From S012-113 sp965368405 (GTDB lineage Bacteria; Bacteroidota; Bacteroidia; Cytophagales; Cyclobacteriaceae), in assembly GCA_965368405.1 (NCBI GenBank), contig CBDUMS010000003.1, positions 1 through 64,000 of the forward strand: a stretch of DNA of 64,000 nucleotides. Reading direction: 5' to 3'. Positions 17,765 to 27,104 of this stretch are shown here, piece by piece. Numbering within the stretch: position 1 is the first letter of the stretch; each line of letters starts with the position of its first letter. The position numbers were made by a program, and so were the translations under genes. The notes below the pieces were generated by a model, which made no database searches, was not told the DNA's origin, and saw only the letters and a program-made list of their open reading frames with translations.

Positions 17765-18546
17765 TATTCTTCCTTAATATTCTTAATGAAATTATGGCAA
17801 GCTGCTCCGGGATCCTCCTCCTTCATAAAACTTTCACCTACCAGAAACCCATTAAAGCCAGCTTTTTGAAGGGCAGAAAGATTAGAACCAGAATCAAGTC
17901 CGCTTTCGGCAATTTTAACTTGGCTATTCAGCTTCTCAGATAACATGATGGAGTTCGAGATATCGACCTCGAAAGTATCGAGGTTGCGATTATTTACACC
18001 TACAATCTCCTCCTTACCCGACAGCTTTTCTAATTCTACCGAATCGTGTATTTCAATAATCGCTTCAAGCCCTAAATCAAATGCAATCGACAGATAATCA
18101 GCAATTTGCTGCTTAGACAGTATTGCCGCTATCAGAAGAATACAATCGGCACCCATAATCTTAGCTTCGTAAATCTGGTAAGGATCAATGGTAAAATCCT
18201 TGCGAAGAACAGGCAGTTCAACAGTTTGTTTAACTTGAATAAGATCATCTACCGAACCCTGAAAAAAAGCATTGTCGGTGAGCACCGAAATGGCCGATGC
18301 ACCGGCAAGTTCATAGCCTAAAGCGATTTCTTTTGGATCTGCATTGGCTCGAATTTGCCCCTTAGATGGTGATGCTCGCTTAAATTCAGCAATTACCCCG
18401 GAGCCTTTTAAGATAGATGTCTTTAATGAGCGACTCGTTTCCTTCAGCTGAGATTTTTTTTTAAGGGATGCGAGCGAGTTAATACTCTTTAAAGTCGCTA
18501 CTTCCTCTAATTTTGCTCGCACTATTTTATCCAGTACTCCCCTCAT
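17764..18546 (-). CDS. trpC: Indole-3-glycerol-phosphate synthase
   Basis: 260 aa TIM barrel; ring closure of CdRP to indole-3-glycerol phosphate. Motifs: VIAEFKRASPSKG (catalytic Lys), VLTDNAFFQGS, LPVLRKDFTIDPYQIYEA (catalytic Lys), IVGVNNRNLDTFEVD and GFLVGESFM. The ATG overlaps the trpD stop (ATGA). Confidence 0.97.
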   Translation of the reverse strand: MRGVLDKIVRAKLEEVATLKSINSLASLKKKSQLKETSRSLKTSILKGSGVIAEFKRASPSKGQIRANADPKEIALGYELAGASAISVLTDNAFFQGSVDDLIQVKQTVELPVLRKDFTIDPYQIYEAKIMGADCILLIAAILSKQQIADYLSIAFDLGLEAIIEIHDSVELEKLSGKEEIVGVNNRNLDTFEVDISNSIMLSEKLNSQVKIAESGLDSGSNLSALQKAGFNGFLVGESFMKEEDPGAACHNFIKNIKEE

Positions 18547-19529
18547 TCGGTTATAGCCTTTAGAATGGTGAGCGCTCTACCCGACTCTAATCCTTCTCTG
18601 GCAATTGCCACACATTCTTCGAGCGATTTTTTGGGTTCAAAGCACTGAATAGACAACCCTGCATTGGCGAGTACCACGTTATTTTGGGCTTCAGTACCGT
18701 TCTTTTCTAGTACCTCAACAAAGATCTTAGCAGCTTCTTCTATCGTGTCCCCACCATGTAACTGGTCTTGTTGATAGGATGGCAATCCAAAATCATTACT
18801 TTCAAGAATCGTTTCGGTACCAGCACCTATTACCTTCGTTGGACCGGTTAATGATACTTCATCGTACCCATCAAGCCCGTGAACCACAAAATAACGACGA
18901 TCTAAATGCTGTAAGAAGTATTGATAGAGTCTTGCAACATGTAAATCATAGACGCCTACTACTTGATGCGATGGCGAAGCAGGATTAACCAATGGTCCCA
19001 GGAGATTAAAAAACGTTTTTACTTTAAGGCTTCTTCGAGTTGGCCCTACGGCTTTCATGGCTGGATGAAATAAAGGAGCATGCAAAAAGCAAATCTTATG
19101 CTGGTCTAGTTGAGACTTAAGAATCGAATGATCGTTGGTGAAGGTGTATCCTAAGAACTCTAAAACATTCGATGAGCCCGATACTGACGAAACACCATAA
19201 TTTCCATGCTTTACTACGTTATACCCTGCTCCCGCTACAACAAATGCGGAAAGCGTTGAGACATTAAAAGTATTCTTGCCATCTCCCCCCGTGCCACATA
19301 AGTCAATGGCAGAAAAATCACCAAAGTTAACAGGAACAGCTAATTCTAAAAGGGCATCTCGGAATCCTGCAAGCTCATCAACCGATATCGGACGCATTAA
19401 ATATGTAGTTAAGAAAGCCGCTATCTCAGCATCAGTAAATTCTTCATTAGCAATTCTGAGCATGATCGAGTATGCCTCATCTTTATTAAGAGTATACTGA
19501 TTAATTAAGCGGTCTAAAATATCTTTCAT
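18543..19529 (-). CDS. trpD: Anthranilate phosphoribosyltransferase
   Basis: 328 aa. It transfers phosphoribose from PRPP to anthranilate. The PRPP-binding glycine loop reads LCGTGGDGKNTFNVST, followed by VVKHGNYGVSSVSGSSNVLE and the magnesium-binding DEVSLTGPT. It is not fused to trpG. It starts 19 bases after the trpG stop. Confidence 0.97.
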   Translation of the reverse strand: MKDILDRLINQYTLNKDEAYSIMLRIANEEFTDAEIAAFLTTYLMRPISVDELAGFRDALLELAVPVNFGDFSAIDLCGTGGDGKNTFNVSTLSAFVVAGAGYNVVKHGNYGVSSVSGSSNVLEFLGYTFTNDHSILKSQLDQHKICFLHAPLFHPAMKAVGPTRRSLKVKTFFNLLGPLVNPASPSHQVVGVYDLHVARLYQYFLQHLDRRYFVVHGLDGYDEVSLTGPTKVIGAGTETILESNDFGLPSYQQDQLHGGDTIEEAAKIFVEVLEKNGTEAQNNVVLANAGLSIQCFEPKKSLEECVAIAREGLESGRALTILKAITE

Positions 19530-19548
19530 GGCATTAAATAGTAATTAA

Positions 19549-20127
19549 TCAGTTTTTATTCAGAAAGTTATCGATAATACGCTCACCATATTCAGACAAA
19601 TACGACTCAGGATGAAATTGCACTCCCTTTACATTCAAGGTTCTATGGTTTAATCCCATAATCTGACCATTTCCGTCGATACAGTTAATCTCTAGTTCTG
19701 AAGGAATGTGTTGCTTATCAACGACCCATGAATGATAACGCGCGGCAGTAAAAATATCAGTCATGCCACTATATAAGGTCTCATTTAGCTTAATAATCTT
19801 CATGGTATCGCTTACCCCATGATATACCTTATCAAGGTTCAAGAGCTTGCCGCCAAAGGCTTCGGCAATAGCCTGATGCCCAAGACACACACCTAAAATG
19901 GGTTTATGTGGAGCCATTCGGGTAATAACCTCGAGTAGCTTACCTGCCTCAGATGGAATTCCAGGTCCAGGAGATAAGATAATGTGCGTATAATCGTCGA
20001 TATCATCTAATGCAGGATCGTCGTTGCGAATAACAACAGGATCCGTCTTAGCTACTTTTTTAACCAGAAAAACCAGGTTGTAGGTAAACGAATCGTAGTT
20101 ATCTATAATTAATATTTTCTCGCTCAT
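19549..20127 (-). CDS. trpG: Anthranilate synthase glutamine amidotransferase subunit
   Basis: 192 aa class I glutamine amidotransferase that supplies ammonia to TrpE. The nucleophile is the cysteine in ILGVCLGHQAIAEAFGG; the catalytic His-Glu pair is in QFHPES. The N terminus MSEKILIIDNYDSFTYNLV is canonical, so the start is the ATG at 20127, one base after the trpE stop, and not the in-frame TTG at 20151 inside trpE. The protein could also serve PabB; none is nearby. Confidence 0.96.
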   Translation of the reverse strand: MSEKILIIDNYDSFTYNLVFLVKKVAKTDPVVIRNDDPALDDIDDYTHIILSPGPGIPSEAGKLLEVITRMAPHKPILGVCLGHQAIAEAFGGKLLNLDKVYHGVSDTMKIIKLNETLYSGMTDIFTAARYHSWVVDKQHIPSELEINCIDGNGQIMGLNHRTLNVKGVQFHPESYLSEYGERIIDNFLNKN

Positions 20128-20128
20128 G

Positions 20129-21517
20129 CTATAATGTTTTTGCCATTGCAATGGCCGCCTGAATGGCTCCTAATTTATTTTCCACTTCTTGTCTCTCCAT
20201 GTCCTCTGACGATGAGATCACGATCCCGGCACCAGCTTGAAAATGCAACTCCTGATTCTTAGACATCACACTTCGTATGGTAATGGCCATATTCATGTCA
20301 CCATTAAAGTTAACATAGCCAATAGCTCCACCATAAAAGCCCCTTTCCTTTGGCTCATATTGGTTGATTAGATCTACCGCCATGAATTTAGGTGCTCCAG
20401 ACAGTGTTCCTGCTGGAAAAGTGTCCTCAAAAACCTGAAAAGAACTTACCCCCTTTGGTTTTTGCCCAACAACCTTTGACACTAAATGAATAACATGGCT
20501 GAAATATTGAACAACTTTATTCTTAGAAACGTGCACATTTTTACAATTTTTAGAAAGGTCGTTTCTCGCTAAATCTACAAGCATATTATGTTCGGCATTC
20601 TCCTTGGGGTCATTTGCCAGCTCTTTTGCTATTTCATTATCTTTTTCGTTATCGCCACTCCTCTTCATAGTTCCAGCGATAGGGTGAATCTCAACACTAT
20701 CACCTCTAACCACAATTTGCGCTTCGGGCGAAGAACCCATTATTTTAAAATCGCCATAATCGAAATAAAAGAGATAAGGCGATGGGTTTATAGCGCGTAA
20801 TGACCGGTATACATTGATATCATCGCCTTGGTATTCCTGAATATATCTTCGTGATAACACCAATTGAAATACATCGCCTCGCTTACAATGCTCTTTCGCC
20901 TTAGTTACAAGTGACATATATTCGTCACTTTCCATATTCGATCTCACTGGGCCAGGTTCGAAGGCATAAATCGAGCGGGTTGGTTTATTAACTAAGGAAA
21001 TTATTTCAGGAAGCTTAGAAGGTTGGTCACCTTCAAGATTTTCTATAATTGTAAGGCGACTATTATAATGATCGAAAACAATTAAGTAGGCAAAAAAATG
21101 AAATTGCAAATCGGGTATGCTACGATCTTCTTTTGCTGGATCTAAGGTGTAACTATCATAATACTGTACAGTTTCGAAAGTGCTGTAACCAAACAATCCA
21201 TTATATTGCCGAATTTCCGGGTCTTCAGAAAGGAAATTAAAGCTGGCCATAAAGTTCTCCATCGCCATGGATAGCTTTTTATTGGTAAGGTTTAATTCGA
21301 TCTCATCTCCTGTAGACGAGGAAAAAACGCCATTCTCTACACTAACGCTAGCAATTGGATCAAAACCAATAAAGGAAAAGCTATTCTCTTTAGATTGGTA
21401 GTCGGAACTTTCCAATAAGAGGGTTATAGGATACTTTTCACGAACAGCTAACAGTACATTTACCGGCGTAGTAAAGTCGGAAAGCTGATGATGAATATTT
21501 GATTTTATTTGTTTCAT
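20129..21517 (-). CDS. trpE: Anthranilate synthase component I
   Basis: 462 aa; converts chorismate to anthranilate with TrpG. The N-terminal LLLESSD element (about residues 35-41) is the tryptophan feedback-binding motif. Chorismate-site motifs include IAGTMKRSGD, DLARNDLSKNCK and TFPAGTLSGAPKFMA, and the C-terminal AGAGIVISS. The start is ATG at 21517 (MKQIKSN). A TTG 36 bases upstream is in frame but lies inside the attenuator hairpin. Expression should be controlled by the leader peptide and terminator just upstream, and activity by tryptophan feedback. Confidence 0.97.
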   Translation of the reverse strand: MKQIKSNIHHQLSDFTTPVNVLLAVREKYPITLLLESSDYQSKENSFSFIGFDPIASVSVENGVFSSSTGDEIELNLTNKKLSMAMENFMASFNFLSEDPEIRQYNGLFGYSTFETVQYYDSYTLDPAKEDRSIPDLQFHFFAYLIVFDHYNSRLTIIENLEGDQPSKLPEIISLVNKPTRSIYAFEPGPVRSNMESDEYMSLVTKAKEHCKRGDVFQLVLSRRYIQEYQGDDINVYRSLRAINPSPYLFYFDYGDFKIMGSSPEAQIVVRGDSVEIHPIAGTMKRSGDNEKDNEIAKELANDPKENAEHNMLVDLARNDLSKNCKNVHVSKNKVVQYFSHVIHLVSKVVGQKPKGVSSFQVFEDTFPAGTLSGAPKFMAVDLINQYEPKERGFYGGAIGYVNFNGDMNMAITIRSVMSKNQELHFQAGAGIVISSSEDMERQEVENKLGAIQAAIAMAKTL

Positions 21518-21523
21518 ACTATT

Positions 21524-21556
21524 AAAAAAAAAGGCCTGCTGAGAAAACAGCAAGCC
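21524..21556 (-). terminator. trp operon attenuator terminator
   Basis: On the minus strand GGCTTGCTG, a 6-base loop and CAGCAGGCC form a 9-bp stem with one G-T pair, followed by nine T. It ends seven bases before the trpE ATG. It lies downstream of a leader peptide with three Trp codons, so it is positioned as the attenuator terminator. I could not settle the competing antiterminator pairing by eye. Confidence 0.85.
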
Positions 21557-21581
21557 GATTATAAGTCTTATATATACGGGA

Positions 21582-21638
21582 CTATCCTTTTTCTCCTAGA
21601 GGAAAAATCTTGAACCACCACCAATTATTTCTTTGCAT
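21582..21638 (-). CDS. trpL: trp leader peptide with three consecutive Trp codons
   Basis: 18 aa: MQRNNWWWFKIFPLGEKG, stop TAG. The three TGG codons are at 21615-21623. An in-frame ATG at 21647 would add MIL at the front. The predicted transcription start is about 21647, which favours the ATG at 21638 or a leaderless start. Ribosome stalling at the Trp codons when charged tRNA-Trp is scarce should prevent formation of the terminator at 21524-21556 and let transcription enter trpE. This is classic transcription attenuation, here inferred from sequence only. Confidence 0.85.
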   Translation of the reverse strand: MQRNNWWWFKIFPLGEKG

Positions 21639-21652
21639 TAAAATCATCTTGA

Positions 21653-21683
21653 CAAAATTAATCCAGTTTTCATATTATCCTAA
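21653..21683 (-). promoter_or_regulatory. trp operon promoter
   Basis: The -7 box TAATTTTG (21653-21660) matches TAnnTTTG exactly on the minus strand. TTAG lies 19 bases further upstream (21680-21683), three of four matches to the -33 TTTG. The predicted start of transcription is about six bases after the box, right at the leader peptide. It lies just past the stop codon of the upstream ABC gene. Confidence 0.65.
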
Positions 21684-21695
21684 CCCGCTAGAAGA

Positions 21696-24600
21696 TTAAT
21701 TTTCAACTTCCTCCTTCTCTTTCTTTTTGTACATTCTGTTCTCCTTAAAGTTCCCGACTGAATCAACAATCTTCTTAAGAAGGTCTAGATAGAGAAACAT
21801 AACTAAGAATAGCGTAATGGACCAAATTACAAGAACATTAATCCAATAGGTGCTCACGACCCGACCAAAAATTGCCTTTTCCGGAGCATAAAATTTAGAT
21901 TGATAGCTAATCCACTTATCTGGGTCTGGCTTAGAGTAGATCGGAAATACTTTGCGCGATAATTGATCGTCCAAAACTTCTATCCGAACAGTAGAAAGAC
22001 GGTTCTCAACAAACTCCTGCATTCTTTCATTAAAATTAGCATTTCTAAGGTCTTCTAACTCTTGTTCACCGTTCGGTCGCTCCAACCATTGTTTCATCAC
22101 ATCGTCGCGCTTCTGCAACCATTTATTAGATCTCAGACTATAGTAATGTCTTAGATTAGATAAAAACAGCATGCCGGATTCGTAAGTCGCACTATCAAAG
22201 TAGTCTCGAGAAAGACGGGCAAATTCAGGGTACTGATTCTGACCTACTCGTTTCAGCTCTCTACCAATTTCATATTTAAGGATTCTCAGACTTCTGTCTA
22301 CGCTGCTTATTACTTGCCTGCTCGAAGAATCGTGCATATTATTAAAAACGTTATTCAGCTGATTCTCAAGCTCAGGGACATAAAAAGTCTTCTTATAATT
22401 GCTTAAGTTAATTTCTCTCTCAAATTCAAAAAAGTATTTATAATAATCATTGTGCACAAATTGGTCTACTGCTAAAGCTTCGTAAGCCCAACGCGATACC
22501 ATCATGTCCCCCACAATAGGAATATGCTTATCGCTGCTAAAGCGATAGTTGAATTTGTCGAAGTTAATGATGACCCCACTCAAGATTAACTGCGGTATAA
22601 TAAGTAGTGGGATAAGGATATATACAGTAACCGCGGAGTTGAAGGCAGAAGATATGATCAACCCAAGCACGTTGGCAAATACTGATAAACTAAATAGTAC
22701 GAGCCATGTGGTGAAATACATATTATTGATTTCTAATATCCAATTAGCTATAACCACAAAGCAGACCGTCTGGATTGCAGAAATAACAAAAAGAATACTA
22801 ATCTTAGAAAGCAAATAGCTCAGCCGACTAAGGTTGAGAAAGGACTCCCTTTTAAGAATCTTACGGTCTTTTATTAGTTCTTCAGCACTCAGTGTCAGGC
22901 CCATGAAAAGCGACACAATAATTGCCATAAAGAAGTAGACTGGGATATTTACATTCTTCGAAAAGATGTAAACTTTTTCAAAATCAACTGTCGTATAGAA
23001 CTTAACCAGATAGGCTAAAAAGAAGGCAAGAACTGGAGCTTCTAAAAACGTGATTAATAAATATTGATTGTTTTTAAGCTTCGTTTTCAAATCCCTCATT
23101 CCAAAAATATGGATCTGCTTAATTTTGGCAGGGATTTGTTGGACCGACCTCAGTTTGTCCGTCCGTTCATTGATTTTAGGGAGGGTAATATTCTTTAAAT
23201 AATACTCATGCCATTTCTTCGGCGGCACCTTTCTTCGTTCTGTAAGCCTTCCGTACTCATTTACCACCTTCGATTCGAGGATGTTAAATATTTGTTCTGA
23301 ATTAACATTACCGCATTCTATACAAGCACCCTGGTCTTTATTTACCATGTTTACCAATGTCTTGAAATAGACAATGGCTTGCTCGGGATTACCATAATAA
23401 ACCGGATACCCTCCAACATCCAGAATAAGGAGGGAGTCGAACATTTTAAAAATATCTGAAGATGGCTGGTGAATGACCACAAAGACCATTTTTCCATTCA
23501 GCGAAAGCTCTTTGAGCAGATCCATGATATTCACAGAATCGCGAGAGGAGAGACCAGAAGTAGGTTCGTCTACAAATAATATAGTAGGTGTTCTGAGAAG
23601 CTCAAGACCAATATTTAATCTTTTTCGCTGCCCGCCACTAATTGTTTTATCTAATGAAGATCCTACCCGGAGGTCCTTCGTTTCGTATAAGCCAAGGCTT
23701 TTAAGTGTTTTATTTACCAGATCTTCCGATTCTTCCTTAGTATGATGACCAAAGGTTAATTGGGCAGCGAAGAACAGGTTTTCGTATACGGTAAGATCAT
23801 CAATAAGAAAATCATCTTGTGGAACAAATCCTATCACTCCTTGTAACCAATCTTTCTTCTTATAGAGATCGAGTCCATTAATAGTAATGGTGCCTTTCGT
23901 TGGTTTAGAGCTGCCGTTAAGCACATTTAGCAAAGTAGACTTACCTGAACCAGAGGCACCCATTAAACCGATAAGCTTTCCCCCTTCTTCGGCGATATTA
24001 ACATTATGCAGTGCCTGGTAACCTGACTTAAAGTGATAAGAAACGTTTTTAGCAACAAAGGAAAGGTTGGTGTCTTCGCCACTATATAAGAATTTGCTCA
24101 CCACCTCTGAATAGAAAACAGGGCGCATTTTAGATCCTCTAATCGTACTACCCGTAGGAAAAACATAGGCTTTCCTACTCCTAAGATTACTTCCGTTTAG
24201 TGAGAGAGCGGAGATGCCTAGGTATTTCACAAAATACGTATCAGCGTCCGGTATGCGAAGTACGAATATCGAACCCGTGATGTTCGGCCTAATAATATGC
24301 CGGCTTTGATATTCATGCGGAATTGACCCTTCATCTACAACTAAGAAGTACTCGCTGTCGACATCTTCATTATCCTGAGCCCCGATGAAGGTGGTAATTA
24401 AATCGATTTCCTGCTGTGAAACCTTAATTACCTCGCCAATATAAAAGAAAAGGTTGCTCTGGCGTTCGGACATTATACCATCTTGCAGCATAAGCTCGAT
24501 AAGCTTCAGCATAAGCACTAATTTCTGCTGCTTGGTAAGCCCTTCATTGATCAGCTTGCATAACTGCATGATATTTGCCCAGTCGTCGACATACTCGATT

Positions 24601-24809
24601 GTTTCGGTATCATCGTGGTCTACTTCAACCGCATTAGAATTTGCAGTTTCTATGTGCTGATCGAACAGCACCATATAGGTAGCGATGGACTCATGCGACA
24701 AGTGAATAGCAAGAAAATCACGCACATTGCTGCGTTCATCATCTGTAATTCTCTCCTTAGCTACTATTGCGAAAAGTTTTACAATCGCTTTTAACAGCTC
24801 TTCATTCAT
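21696..24809 (-). CDS. TerB-like / ABCG-type ABC transporter fusion
   Basis: 1037 aa. Residues 1-145 are helical and TerB-like (VAKERITDDERS, then LMLQDGIMSERQSN). Residues 150-235 look like an FHA-type beta domain (FVLRIPDADTYFVKYLG, LNGSNLRSRKAYVFPTGSTI). An ABC ATPase follows, with Walker A GASGSGKST near 283, signature SGGQRKR near 390 and Walker B ILFVDEPTSGLSS. ABC-2 membrane helices cover about 590-790, a large soluble loop about 800-985, and a last helix near 1000. NBD-before-TMD order is that of ABCG half-transporters, which dimerise. CIECG near 500 may bind a metal. The substrate is unknown. Confidence 0.85.
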   Translation of the reverse strand: MNEELLKAIVKLFAIVAKERITDDERSNVRDFLAIHLSHESIATYMVLFDQHIETANSNAVEVDHDDTETIEYVDDWANIMQLCKLINEGLTKQQKLVLMLKLIELMLQDGIMSERQSNLFFYIGEVIKVSQQEIDLITTFIGAQDNEDVDSEYFLVVDEGSIPHEYQSRHIIRPNITGSIFVLRIPDADTYFVKYLGISALSLNGSNLRSRKAYVFPTGSTIRGSKMRPVFYSEVVSKFLYSGEDTNLSFVAKNVSYHFKSGYQALHNVNIAEEGGKLIGLMGASGSGKSTLLNVLNGSSKPTKGTITINGLDLYKKKDWLQGVIGFVPQDDFLIDDLTVYENLFFAAQLTFGHHTKEESEDLVNKTLKSLGLYETKDLRVGSSLDKTISGGQRKRLNIGLELLRTPTILFVDEPTSGLSSRDSVNIMDLLKELSLNGKMVFVVIHQPSSDIFKMFDSLLILDVGGYPVYYGNPEQAIVYFKTLVNMVNKDQGACIECGNVNSEQIFNILESKVVNEYGRLTERRKVPPKKWHEYYLKNITLPKINERTDKLRSVQQIPAKIKQIHIFGMRDLKTKLKNNQYLLITFLEAPVLAFFLAYLVKFYTTVDFEKVYIFSKNVNIPVYFFMAIIVSLFMGLTLSAEELIKDRKILKRESFLNLSRLSYLLSKISILFVISAIQTVCFVVIANWILEINNMYFTTWLVLFSLSVFANVLGLIISSAFNSAVTVYILIPLLIIPQLILSGVIINFDKFNYRFSSDKHIPIVGDMMVSRWAYEALAVDQFVHNDYYKYFFEFEREINLSNYKKTFYVPELENQLNNVFNNMHDSSSRQVISSVDRSLRILKYEIGRELKRVGQNQYPEFARLSRDYFDSATYESGMLFLSNLRHYYSLRSNKWLQKRDDVMKQWLERPNGEQELEDLRNANFNERMQEFVENRLSTVRIEVLDDQLSRKVFPIYSKPDPDKWISYQSKFYAPEKAIFGRVVSTYWINVLVIWSITLFLVMFLYLDLLKKIVDSVGNFKENRMYKKKEKEEVEN

Positions 24810-24908
24810 TGAGGCAAATTCAATTAGGTTAACAGATTGTTACTTATCTGTTTGGGCAAATTAATAAAATTAAATGTAAAGGGCGTGGAACTTGCTGAGA
24901 TTAAATTA

Positions 24909-27044
24909 TCAAGCACCTTTAAACGCAACCATATCGGCTAAAATAAACAAGCTTTCTTGCAGATATAAATCTTTCAGCTTTAATTTCTTAGGCGCTCCCG
25001 ACCCCGCTTCTATGCTTTCAAGCTCCCCTTCTACTTCAGGGTGAGTTTTACGTCTTGCTTCTTCGGCATCGAGCTCTGCTTGTCGTACCGATTCATTTAG
25101 TGAAATCGTAGTGCGTTTTTGATCATCCCGCATCCGTTTTGCATCGGCTATCAGTTCCTGAAGATCCTCATCGCTCTTAATTCGATCATCGTATTTTGTT
25201 CGTAGAGCATTCAGTAATGCCTCGTTAATGTCATTCACTTGGTCATACTTGCTCGAAGGGATCTGGTCCCATGGAAGTGCATTTGGATATGTGCTCTCCC
25301 CCACACTTTCCTCGTCGTAAATAGAAGGCAATTTTAAATCGGGGGTTACCCCAATATTTTGCGTACTACCACCGTCAACTCGGTAAAACTTGGCGATAGT
25401 TAACTTTAACTGGCCGAGCTTTTCTTCTTCTTTAGGAATCCAACGTTGCAGATCTAACACATTTTGTACTGTTCCTTTACCGAACGATTGCTCTCCTACA
25501 ATTAAGCCTCTCTTATAATCTTGAATCGCCGCAGCAAATATCTCAGAAGCCGATGCACTAACCCTGCTAGTTAGCACGGCCATAGGTCCATCATAGATTA
25601 CTTCTTCACTTTCATCCTTTTCCTGACTTGTCTTGCCTTGGTAGTCCTTAACCTGAACTACAGGCCCATCTTTAATAAACAATCCCGTTAACTCAATAGC
25701 TTCATCTAGTGCACCACCGCCATTCCTGCGTAGGTCTATCATCAAACCATCAACACCTTGTTCATTGAGGTCAGCAACCAATTTCCGAACGTCACGAGTA
25801 GTACTATTAAAATCGTTATTGCCATTTCGTGCGTTTTTGAAGTCTTTATAAAAAGATGGGATTGTTATCACACCCAGTTTAAAGATCTTATCGTCTTGCG
25901 AAAACTCATACACTTTACTTTCTGCTCTCGCTTCCTCTATATTGATTTCGTCGCGTACGATTGTAACAACCTTAGGTACAGCACCAGATGGATCGGAAGC
26001 CTTTAAAATATTAAGAAGAACCGTTGTCCCTTTTTTACCGCGTATCAATTGAACAACATCATCGTTCCGCCAACCGACAACATCAATGATCTCACCATCT
26101 TCGCCCTGACCAACACCAACTATTTTGTCATTCTCGTGAATTTGATCACTTTTAAATGCTGGTCCACCAGGAACTACACTCACCACAATGGTATAATCAC
26201 CATCTTTACTCAGCATCGCTCCGATACCTTCTAGCGATTTACTCATCTCAATGTCGAAGTTCTCTGCTGTAATAGGATTAAAGTAGCCCGTGTGCGGATC
26301 GTAGGCTTCGGTAAAACTATTCATGTAAACCTGGTAGACATCGGCAGACTTATATTGCTCTATGATAGTTTGATAGCGATCATAGCGCTTCTGTAAGATC
26401 TCAATTGCCTCATCTACTGTTTTCCCACTCAGCTTTAGGCTTAATAATTGGTTTTTGATATATTTCCTCCATTCATCGTCGAGTTCCGAAGATGATGCCT
26501 TCCAATCTATGTTTTCTCGGTCAAAAACGAATTCTTCATCTTTGGTAAAATCAAAATTGTTGGCTGTCAATAGCTCCTTAGTTTTTGCTAATCGCTCATA
26601 GGTACGCTCCTGATAGACCGCGAAGATTTGATATGCGGCATCTAAGTTACCTTGGGTAAGGTAGTCATCCATATAGAACCTATATTTATCAAAGGATTCA
26701 ATGTCAGACTTCAGGAAGTATAATTTACTTTGGTCCCAGGCATTTAAATAGTTCTGGTAGATAACTTCAGAAACTGAGTCGCTTAAGGGTAGTTTTCGGT
26801 AGTGGTATGCTTTTAAGAGTTCGGTAACTAGAATAGTTTCCTGAATATTCTTCCGCTCTGGTTTAAGTACCTTGATGGTATCATTAAGCTCAATCTCCAG
26901 GACAAATGCAGGAGCTTCATCCGCTGGAGGTAAGGTTTTGACATTATTTGATTTTGGTAGGAGAACGAAGCCTGCCAGAACCAGCATGATTGGAATTATA
27001 TAAACCAGTTTTTTCTTAATCATAATAATTGTTTCTTTTTTCAT
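24909..27044 (-). CDS. prc: C-terminal processing (tail-specific) protease
   Basis: 711 aa, S41A family, periplasmic. An N-terminal anchor or signal helix (residues 12-30) is followed by the helical Tsp N-domain, a PDZ domain (about 240-330, with GIGAMLSKDGDYTIVVSVVPGGPA) and the protease core. The nucleophile is in SRVSASASEIFAAA and the lysine base in GEQSFGKGTVQ; IDLRRNGGGALDEA is also diagnostic. The C-terminal DUF3340-like helical domain is present. It degrades or trims envelope proteins with exposed C termini. Start is ATG at 27044; the ATG at 27023 is an alternative. Confidence 0.93.
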   Translation of the reverse strand: MKKETIIMIKKKLVYIIPIMLVLAGFVLLPKSNNVKTLPPADEAPAFVLEIELNDTIKVLKPERKNIQETILVTELLKAYHYRKLPLSDSVSEVIYQNYLNAWDQSKLYFLKSDIESFDKYRFYMDDYLTQGNLDAAYQIFAVYQERTYERLAKTKELLTANNFDFTKDEEFVFDRENIDWKASSSELDDEWRKYIKNQLLSLKLSGKTVDEAIEILQKRYDRYQTIIEQYKSADVYQVYMNSFTEAYDPHTGYFNPITAENFDIEMSKSLEGIGAMLSKDGDYTIVVSVVPGGPAFKSDQIHENDKIVGVGQGEDGEIIDVVGWRNDDVVQLIRGKKGTTVLLNILKASDPSGAVPKVVTIVRDEINIEEARAESKVYEFSQDDKIFKLGVITIPSFYKDFKNARNGNNDFNSTTRDVRKLVADLNEQGVDGLMIDLRRNGGGALDEAIELTGLFIKDGPVVQVKDYQGKTSQEKDESEEVIYDGPMAVLTSRVSASASEIFAAAIQDYKRGLIVGEQSFGKGTVQNVLDLQRWIPKEEEKLGQLKLTIAKFYRVDGGSTQNIGVTPDLKLPSIYDEESVGESTYPNALPWDQIPSSKYDQVNDINEALLNALRTKYDDRIKSDEDLQELIADAKRMRDDQKRTTISLNESVRQAELDAEEARRKTHPEVEGELESIEAGSGAPKKLKLKDLYLQESLFILADMVAFKGA

Positions 27045-27104
27045 CTAAAACGATACCCTATCAAATATGATGCTATTTATTTATAAACGGTATAATGAAG
27101 TACT

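Noticed and set aside
21517..21553. Longer trpE start from TTG at 21553
   Set aside because: The extra 12 codons are the terminator stem and T run of the attenuator; the ATG at 21517 fits the family.
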